Source: Firmicutes bacterium CAG:882
Lineage (GTDB): Bacteria > Bacillota > Clostridia > Lachnospirales > Lachnospiraceae
Assembly (NCBI GenBank): GCA_000435595.1
Contig: FR895441.1
Coordinates: forward strand, 16,438 to 26,236
Direction: 5' to 3'
DNA: 9,799 nucleotides
Shown here one piece after another: positions 7,086 through 9,799 of the stretch. The translations under genes were made by a program, and so were the position numbers. The stretch's first letter is position 1; each line of letters starts with the position of its first letter. The notes under the pieces were generated by a model, which saw nothing but the letters and a program-made list of their open reading frames with translations, was not told the origin of the DNA and did not search any database.

Positions 7086-7259
7086 ATAGCACCAGAAAGC
7101 AGAGCCGATTATATGAAAGAGCGACGCAAAAAGACAAGGAATTTTAGTGTTGAACTTGATAAGGAAAAGTTTGATAAGTTAGAGGAAAAACTTTCCGAAA
7201 AAGGCATTACTAAAAAGAAATGGCTTAATGATAAGGTCGATGAAGAAATCGGAGACTAA
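7086..7259 (+). CDS. Ribbon-helix-helix (Arc/CopG-like) transcriptional repressor, apparent AUA start
   Basis: 57 residues if translation starts at ATA 7086, five bases after a full-strength SD, AAGGAGGTGA (7071-7080). There is no ATG, GTG or TTG at usable spacing: GTG 7077 is inside the SD, ATG 7113 lacks an SD, and a TTG at 7035 lies upstream of the transcript start. Starting at ATA gives M-A-P-E-S-R-A-D-Y-M-K-E-R-R, which matches the usual beginning of this small phage/plasmid repressor type as I recall it. The fold is readable: basic arm 11-18, beta strand FSVELD (20-25), helix A 26-39, turn G40, helix B with W46. A dimer would bind DNA through the strand. GTAAC repeats over its own promoter suggest autorepression. 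It heads the operon with the ORF6N protein. Confidence 0.78.
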   Translation: MAPESRADYMKERRKKTRNFSVELDKEKFDKLEEKLSEKGITKKKWLNDKVDEEIGD

Positions 7260-7398
7260 ACAAAAGAAGCGGTTGCAAATGTTTTGACCGACATGCAACC
7301 ACTTCACAAGCACAACTCCGCAGAGGAATTGATAAGCGTATTCTATCATTCCTTTGCGGAGAAATCAAGAGGTTTTTAACAGAAAGGAATGGTATGAT
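7260..7398 (+). ncRNA. Structured leader/intergenic RNA with two stem-loops
   Basis: The gap between the repressor and the next gene holds two hairpins. The first is 7267-7277 with 7294-7304 (GGTTGCA / TGCAACC core, one C-A mismatch). The second is 7316-7334 with 7344-7361 (CTCCGCAG... / ...TTGCGGAG, 18 pairs, one G-U and one bulged T). Neither is followed directly by a T run, so they are poor terminators. The right arm of the second can instead pair with the SD region of the next gene (7383-7394), giving two mutually exclusive folds. This is a cis-regulatory element or processed small RNA by inference; it belongs to no class I recognise. Confidence 0.5.
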
Positions 7399-7638
7399 AT
7401 GGCAAGAATTAACTGGAGAGAAGAATTTGACAAGGTAGACCAGGAAAACATGAGACTGCTTTGCGAGTGCAGGAAAGAGCAGTTGAGAAAAATCATTATG
7501 CAGGTTGTCTTGGATTGCGATAACGAGAAGCACTTAGACAATATCGCAATTTTCGCCGCCGCTACGAATGACAAGAGCGTAAGGCGTGTCATGGGCGGCT
7601 ATGAACTTACCTCAAAAGAAAAGGCAGGTGTTGCATAA
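7399..7638 (+). CDS. Small hypothetical phage protein (79 aa)
   Basis: 79 residues (MARINWREEFDKVDQENMR...). The start ATG 7399 follows AAAGGA (7383-7388) at ten bases; the leader resembles that of the Rha gene. The protein is highly charged and helical, with three Cys (C36, C38 region and C54) that do not form a clear metal site, and has no signal peptide or membrane segment. I do not recognise the family. Its stop overlaps the ATG of the next microprotein by one base (TAATG), so the two are translationally coupled and probably act in the same process as the ORF6N protein that follows. Confidence 0.65.
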   Translation: MARINWREEFDKVDQENMRLLCECRKEQLRKIIMQVVLDCDNEKHLDNIAIFAAATNDKSVRRVMGGYELTSKEKAGVA

Positions 7639-7751
7639 TGGAAGATAATAGAGCATTACTCCACAAGATGATTGACAGCATAACAAGTGGCGGTACACTT
7701 GAATACCTTGCAACTTTTGTAAGATTATTCTTAGAAAAGTGGGGTGACTGA
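7638..7751 (+). CDS. 37-residue microprotein, translationally coupled
   Basis: The ATG (7638-7640) overlaps the preceding TAA (7636-7638), and the stop is TGA 7749-7751, one base before the next start ATG at 7753. An SD-like AGGCAGGTG lies at 7622-7630. The product begins MEDNRALLHKMIDSI and ends with an amphipathic helix (LEYLATFVRLFLEKW). Tight packing on both sides and an adequate ribosome site support a real gene. Function unknown; the helix could mediate a protein-protein or membrane contact. Confidence 0.6.
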   Translation: MEDNRALLHKMIDSITSGGTLEYLATFVRLFLEKWGD

Positions 7752-7752
7752 T

Positions 7753-8454
7753 ATGGCAGAGCTTGTAAAGATTGAGGGAACAGAGCTGGCAATCCGTGAG
7801 TACAACGGACAGAGAGTTGTCACACTTGATGATATTTGTTCTGTACATAAATGTGAGAAAAAGCGTTTATCAAGGCATTTTGAGAGAAAAAGAAAACATT
7901 TTGTGGAAAACGAAGATTACTATACGATTACAAGAAAAGAGTTGAGCGACCTGATGTCGCCTAACTCAAAAATAGTCGGAAATCCGAATATTAAAATCCA
8001 CCTTTTTACCGAAAGCGGATACTTAATGGTTATCAAATGCCTTGATGATGATTTAGCATGGCAGGTACAGCGACAACTTGTCAACGCATACTTCAAAGCT
8101 AAGGCACAGCCACAGACGGCGGTTGCACCGGTGCAGGTTGAGGACGCCAAGTACAACACAAGCAATACGCTGGTGCCTAAGGTCAAGAGTTGGTATATCC
8201 GCAACAGAAGCAACCTTGAATGGGTAGCATATAAGACGAATTGTAAGCTTTCATACGTTTGCCATAGACTTTTGAAGCGCATAGGCGAAGAGTATGACCT
8301 AGATGCGGCAAAGAAGATATACGAGGAAGAAACAGGACATTCACCGCAGTACCCACTTGATATTGTGGACTATTTCCCTCAATTATCGGCAATGGCTACA
8401 TGGTGGTTGAATGACCTGATTAAAGTAATTGAGGAAGAAAATAAAGGAGATTAG
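7753..8454 (+). CDS. ORF6N-domain phage antirepressor-like protein
   Basis: 233 residues. I choose ATG 7753, five bases after GGGGTGA (7741-7747), over the in-frame GTG 7744 that lies within that SD. Residues ~7-60 form an ORF6N domain: REYNGQRVVTLDDICSVH (15-32), then a basic helix (KKRLSRHFERKRKHF) and EDYYTI. The FTESGYLMVIKCLDDDLAWQVQRQLVNAYF stretch (85-114, quoted here only in part: LDDDLAWQVQRQLVNAYF) is the standard continuation in phage antirepressors. The C-terminal ~100 residues are a separate helical domain (SWYIRNRSNLEWVAYK...). Such proteins counter or modulate phage repressors; here it shares an operon with a ribbon-helix-helix repressor, which may be its partner. Domain call firm, partner inferred. 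Confidence 0.85.
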   Translation: MAELVKIEGTELAIREYNGQRVVTLDDICSVHKCEKKRLSRHFERKRKHFVENEDYYTITRKELSDLMSPNSKIVGNPNIKIHLFTESGYLMVIKCLDDDLAWQVQRQLVNAYFKAKAQPQTAVAPVQVEDAKYNTSNTLVPKVKSWYIRNRSNLEWVAYKTNCKLSYVCHRLLKRIGEEYDLDAAKKIYEEETGHSPQYPLDIVDYFPQLSAMATWWLNDLIKVIEEENKGD

Positions 8455-8458
8455 TAAG

Positions 8459-8797
8459 ATGAAAAAAGTATTATGGTTCAGCAGACACGAAATGACAGAT
8501 GAACAGAGAACAGCGTTGGGCGAGGTTGAAATTACGCAGGTTGACAAGACAATCCAGCACGCCAGTGAATTGCAGGGTGAGATAGCGCAGGCAGACATCA
8601 TCGCTATAGTTGCTCCTATAGGCTTACAGGCAGAGTTCCTGAAGCTTGCAGGTGATAAGCCAGTGATAGTAGCAGTTAATGAGCGCATACTTATCAAGAG
8701 TGATGACGGTACAGAGAGTAAGGCAGTGTTCAAGTTTGTCAAATGGGAAAGATTGCTAAAGATAGAGGTAGTCAAGGAAGACTACATACCGGAATAA
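8459..8797 (+). CDS. Small Rossmann-like protein of unknown function (112 aa)
   Basis: 112 residues from ATG 8459, SD AAAGGAGA (8443-8450). An upstream in-frame start at 8429 lies inside the preceding gene and lacks an SD. The predicted order is beta (KKVLWFS, 2-8), a polar R9-H10 turn, helix (TDEQRTAL), beta (EVEITQV, 22-28), helix (36-44), beta (ADIIAIVAP, 45-53), helix, beta (KPVIVAVNE, 67-75), then a basic C-terminal strand region: an alternating alpha/beta fold. The F-S-R-H-E-M-T-x-E-Q opening resembles, in my reading only, the FSH-x-LT-x-EQ opening of CRISPR-associated Csx15/Csx20-type single-domain proteins. That is weak, unverified similarity. It is the last gene of the operon, directly before a strong terminator. 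Confidence 0.7.
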   Translation: MKKVLWFSRHEMTDEQRTALGEVEITQVDKTIQHASELQGEIAQADIIAIVAPIGLQAEFLKLAGDKPVIVAVNERILIKSDDGTESKAVFKFVKWERLLKIEVVKEDYIPE

Positions 8798-8813
8798 AAT
8801 TAAAATGTTCGTT

Positions 8814-8847
8814 AGACAGCACCTTGTTTTCAGGGTGCTGTCTTTTT
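8814..8847 (+). terminator. Strong terminator ending the repressor/ORF6N operon
   Basis: AGACAGCACC (8814-8823) pairs perfectly with GGTGCTGTCT (8834-8843), plus a T-G pair inside, followed by TTTTT to 8847. Clean intrinsic terminator 17 bases after the stop at 8797. Confidence 0.92.
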
Positions 8848-8849
8848 AA

Positions 8850-8962
8850 TGGTACTTAAAGTACCAATGGAGATGTTAAATGTACGAAATTTGTCCATTA
8901 CTTTTTCAAAAGGGACAAATTGTCCCTTTTAAGCATTGCAAAGGTATGTACGTTAAACGTAC
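8850..8962. repeat. Three palindromes, each with a single central A
   Basis: TGGTACTT-A-AAGTACCA (8850-8866), AAAAGGGACAA-A-TTGTCCCTTTT (8908-8930) and GTACGTT-A-AACGTAC (8948-8962). The first and third are related: GTAC halves around TTAAA. A further ATGTACG half-site occurs at 8880-8886. The second, ending in TTTT, could also act as a terminator in either direction. The 8848-8999 gap carries no gene. A weak promoter candidate, TTGCAA (8936-8941) -18- TACTTT (8960-8965), would be overlapped by the third palindrome. Confidence 0.6.
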
Positions 8963-8999
8963 TTTTAGAATGTATTGTTTGATGAAAGGAGCATAAGCG

Positions 9000-9221
9000 A
9001 TGGAAAATTCAAGAATTGAAATCAAAACAGACGGAGCTTTTTCACAGATATTGATTGACGGCAAGAAACTCAATGGTGTAAGGAACTATAAGTTAGAACA
9101 TGCGGCAGGCAAAGCACCAACACTAACACTAGACCTCAACGCATTTGATTTAACCGTTGATGGGCAAATGCTATTGATGCAGAAGGGTGTCGGTGAGATT
9201 GACGTGAGTATAAAGGGGTAG
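9000..9221 (+). CDS. Small beta-rich phage protein, function unknown (73 aa)
   Basis: 73 residues from ATG 9000, SD AAAGGAG (8985-8991), eight bases away. The sequence is a run of short strands: SRIEIKTDG, FSQILIDGKKL, VRNYKLEHA, PTLTLDLNAF, GEIDVSIKG. There are no Cys, membrane segments or catalytic motifs. From memory, proteins of this style (…IDG-x-x-L-x-GVR-x-Y-x-L-x-H…) are common in Clostridia prophages without an assigned role. It is flanked by palindromic control sequence upstream and a hairpin on its stop codon downstream, so it is probably a single-gene unit. A small structural or accessory tail component is possible but not shown. Confidence 0.75.
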   Translation: MENSRIEIKTDGAFSQILIDGKKLNGVRNYKLEHAAGKAPTLTLDLNAFDLTVDGQMLLMQKGVGEIDVSIKG

Positions 9222-9243
9222 CTGATAACTACCCCACAGTTTT
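9215..9243. terminator. Hairpin shared by convergent genes (possible bidirectional terminator)
   Basis: GGGGTAG (9215-9221) pairs perfectly with CTACCCC (9229-9235), with a seven-base loop. TTTT follows at 9240-9243 on the plus strand and TTTATA on the minus strand. The left arm contains the plus-gene stop codon; the minus gene ends at 9242. The T runs are short, so efficiency may be moderate. Confidence 0.55.
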
Positions 9244-9442
9244 AGCCCGAAATGCTTTCAGGAGCATTTGAAGCAATAGGACATCGAGGTAAATCACAAT
9301 CATTGCCACAGCTAGTATAATCGCAACTTGCAATACCTTTGGCATACTCAAAGCGTTCAGTTGTTGAAGCGTTGATGTAATTAACTCTAATCGAATAGTC
9401 CTTGTTTTGGGTCGGGCAAAAACCATATACTCTTTTGTACAT
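9242..9442 (-). CDS. Small cysteine-rich protein on the minus strand (66 aa)
   Basis: The ATG is the complement of 9440-9442, and the stop is the complement of 9242-9244. A full SD, AAGGAGGTG, lies on the minus strand at 9455-9447, five bases before the ATG. This strongly favours this frame over an overlapping 81-residue frame. The product has Cys at 9, 40, 45, 49 and 54. The last four form a compact C-x4-C-x3-C-x4-C cluster (SCDYTSCGNDCDLPRCP) that could bind a metal. The N-terminal half contains DYSIRVNYINASTTERF, a strand-like region. I recall similar small proteins in Clostridia but no function. It is the only minus-strand gene in the window, so it is likely expressed independently of the phage late operon. 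Confidence 0.75.
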   Translation of the reverse strand: MYKRVYGFCPTQNKDYSIRVNYINASTTERFEYAKGIASCDYTSCGNDCDLPRCPIASNAPESISG

Positions 9443-9464
9443 AATACACCTCCTTCCAACGGAG

Positions 9465-9547
9465 ATTGTAACACGAAAAATAATTAAAATCCACTTTCAC
9501 AATTTGCTATGCTAAAATCTGTATACATTCTGTAAACAAAGTGTAAC
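9465..9547 (-). promoter_or_regulatory. Candidate promoter region for the minus-strand gene
   Basis: On the minus strand, GTTACA (9547-9542), a 16-base spacer and TATACA (9525-9520) form a moderate promoter. A second -10-like TACAAT (9470-9465) lies close to the gene with no good -35. An imperfect palindrome, GTATACATTCTGTAAAC (9521-9537), overlaps the first. The exact start is uncertain. Confidence 0.35.
9510..9518 (+). promoter_or_regulatory. Candidate extended -10 promoter element, plus strand
   Basis: TGCTAAAAT is a TG-N-TAAAAT extended -10. No good -35 is seen at 16-18 bases. If active, transcription would start near 9525, cross the AT-rich tract and meet the terminator at 9648-9675 before the gene at 9711. 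Confidence 0.3.
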
Positions 9548-9648
9548 CTAGATTAGATAAGAATAGTATAGATAAGATTAATATGTATATATATTATATA
9601 TAAATATAATATATTAATAAATACAGTAAATTATATAGATAATATAAA
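9541..9648. repeat. AT-rich intergenic tract with TAGATAA repeats
   Basis: TAGATAAGA occurs at 9554-9562 and 9569-9577 (15-base step), and TAGATAA again at 9636-9642 and, beyond the terminator, at 9678-9684. Between them is an almost pure A/T run (9578-9635) rich in TATA steps. The whole 9475-9710 gap has no gene on either strand that I can support. It may be a regulatory or low-melting region. Confidence 0.45.
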
Positions 9649-9675
9649 GGGCAGTCCGTGTGGGCTGTCTTTTTT
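9648..9675 (+). terminator. Terminator upstream of the last gene
   Basis: The sequence around GGCAGTCC (9650-9657) pairs with GGGCTGTC (9662-9669), with GTGT as loop. It has eight pairs including two G-U, extended by A-T/G-T below, then TTTTTT (9670-9675). There is no coding gene immediately upstream on this strand, so it ends either read-through or a non-coding leader transcript. Confidence 0.7.
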
Positions 9676-9710
9676 ATTAGATAAAATTAGACACATGGAG
9701 GAATAAGACT

Positions 9711-9799
9711 ATGAATATCGGTAACAGAGTATTTGCGGTTCAAGGCTATGCTGTGACGCAGACCTACGCACGGCACATTGAAGCCGTCAAGAACGGCGG
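9711..9799 (+). CDS. Start of an unidentified protein (partial, runs off the window)
   Basis: ATG 9711 follows GGAGGA (9697-9702) at eight bases. Twenty-nine codons are visible (MNIGNRVFAVQGYAVTQTYAR... ending VKNG). Base composition jumps from the AT-rich spacer to ordinary coding composition, which supports a real gene. There is no signal peptide or recognisable motif in this fragment. Given the tape measure upstream, a distal tail or tail-associated protein would be expected somewhere to the right, but the visible part does not show it. Confidence 0.55.
   Translation, partial: MNIGNRVFAVQGYAVTQTYARHIEAVKNG

Noticed and set aside
7316..7361. Hairpin as intrinsic terminator of the repressor gene
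   Set aside because: No T run directly follows the stem (GAAATCAAG instead).
7744..7752. GTG 7744 as start of the ORF6N protein
   Set aside because: The GTG is part of the SD-like GGGGTGA; ATG 7753 is well placed after it.
9229..9474. 81-residue minus-strand frame overlapping the Cys-rich gene
   Set aside because: Its start lies upstream of the SD at 9455-9447, which serves the 66-residue frame; composition is shadow-like.
9541..9648. AT-rich tract as replication origin or attachment site
   Set aside because: No replication gene, integrase or tRNA end is nearby; repeats are few and short.
1..9799. tRNA, rRNA, CRISPR array or insertion sequence
   Set aside because: No cloverleaf, regularly spaced repeats, transposase frame or terminal inverted repeats with target duplication were found by eye.

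Overview
The window looks like a late-gene (tail) segment of a siphovirus-type prophage or phage of a low-GC, Gram-positive host. A Clostridia/Lachnospiraceae-like host is my inference, from strong AAGGAGG-type ribosome sites, moderate-to-low GC, and Rha and ORF6N regulators of a kind common in those prophages. No host housekeeping gene, tRNA, rRNA, integrase or CRISPR array is visible.

Left part (1-5990), tail module: the end of a connector or tail-terminator-like gene (2-154), the major tail tube protein (206-694), a tail assembly chaperone (773-1225) with a -1 frameshift extension (up to 1602), and a 1429-residue tape measure protein (1656-5945). The order is the standard siphophage one. 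Terminator-like hairpins follow every one of these genes (157-183, 714-738, 1601-1637, 5966-5999), so late transcription is probably attenuated step by step.

Middle part (6000-8850), cargo inserted where distal tail genes would be expected: a Rha-family regulator (6031-6681); a self-contained cassette for a zinc-ribbon/glycine-zipper protein (6744-6974) with its own promoter, terminator and a fold-back hairpin that would hide its ribosome site only in read-through RNA; and an operon with a near-consensus promoter (7030-7058) covered by GTAAC repeats. The operon encodes a ribbon-helix-helix repressor that appears to start at AUA, a structured leader, a 79-residue protein, a 37-residue microprotein, an ORF6N antirepressor-like protein and a 112-residue Rossmann-like protein. 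It ends at a strong terminator (8814-8847).

Right part (8850-9799): a palindrome-rich regulatory stretch, a 73-residue beta-rich phage protein (9000-9221), a convergent minus-strand gene for a small cysteine-rich protein (9242-9442), an AT-rich intergenic tract with TAGATAA repeats and a terminator, and the first 29 codons of a new plus-strand gene (9711 onward).

Together the left genes build the tail tube and set its length. The right genes look like lysogeny-expressed or defence/regulatory morons with their own control signals. The least ordinary parts are the RNA-level controls: the fold-back at 6688-6739, the competing hairpins at 7316-7394 that are also complementary to the rha ribosome site, and the AUA start.
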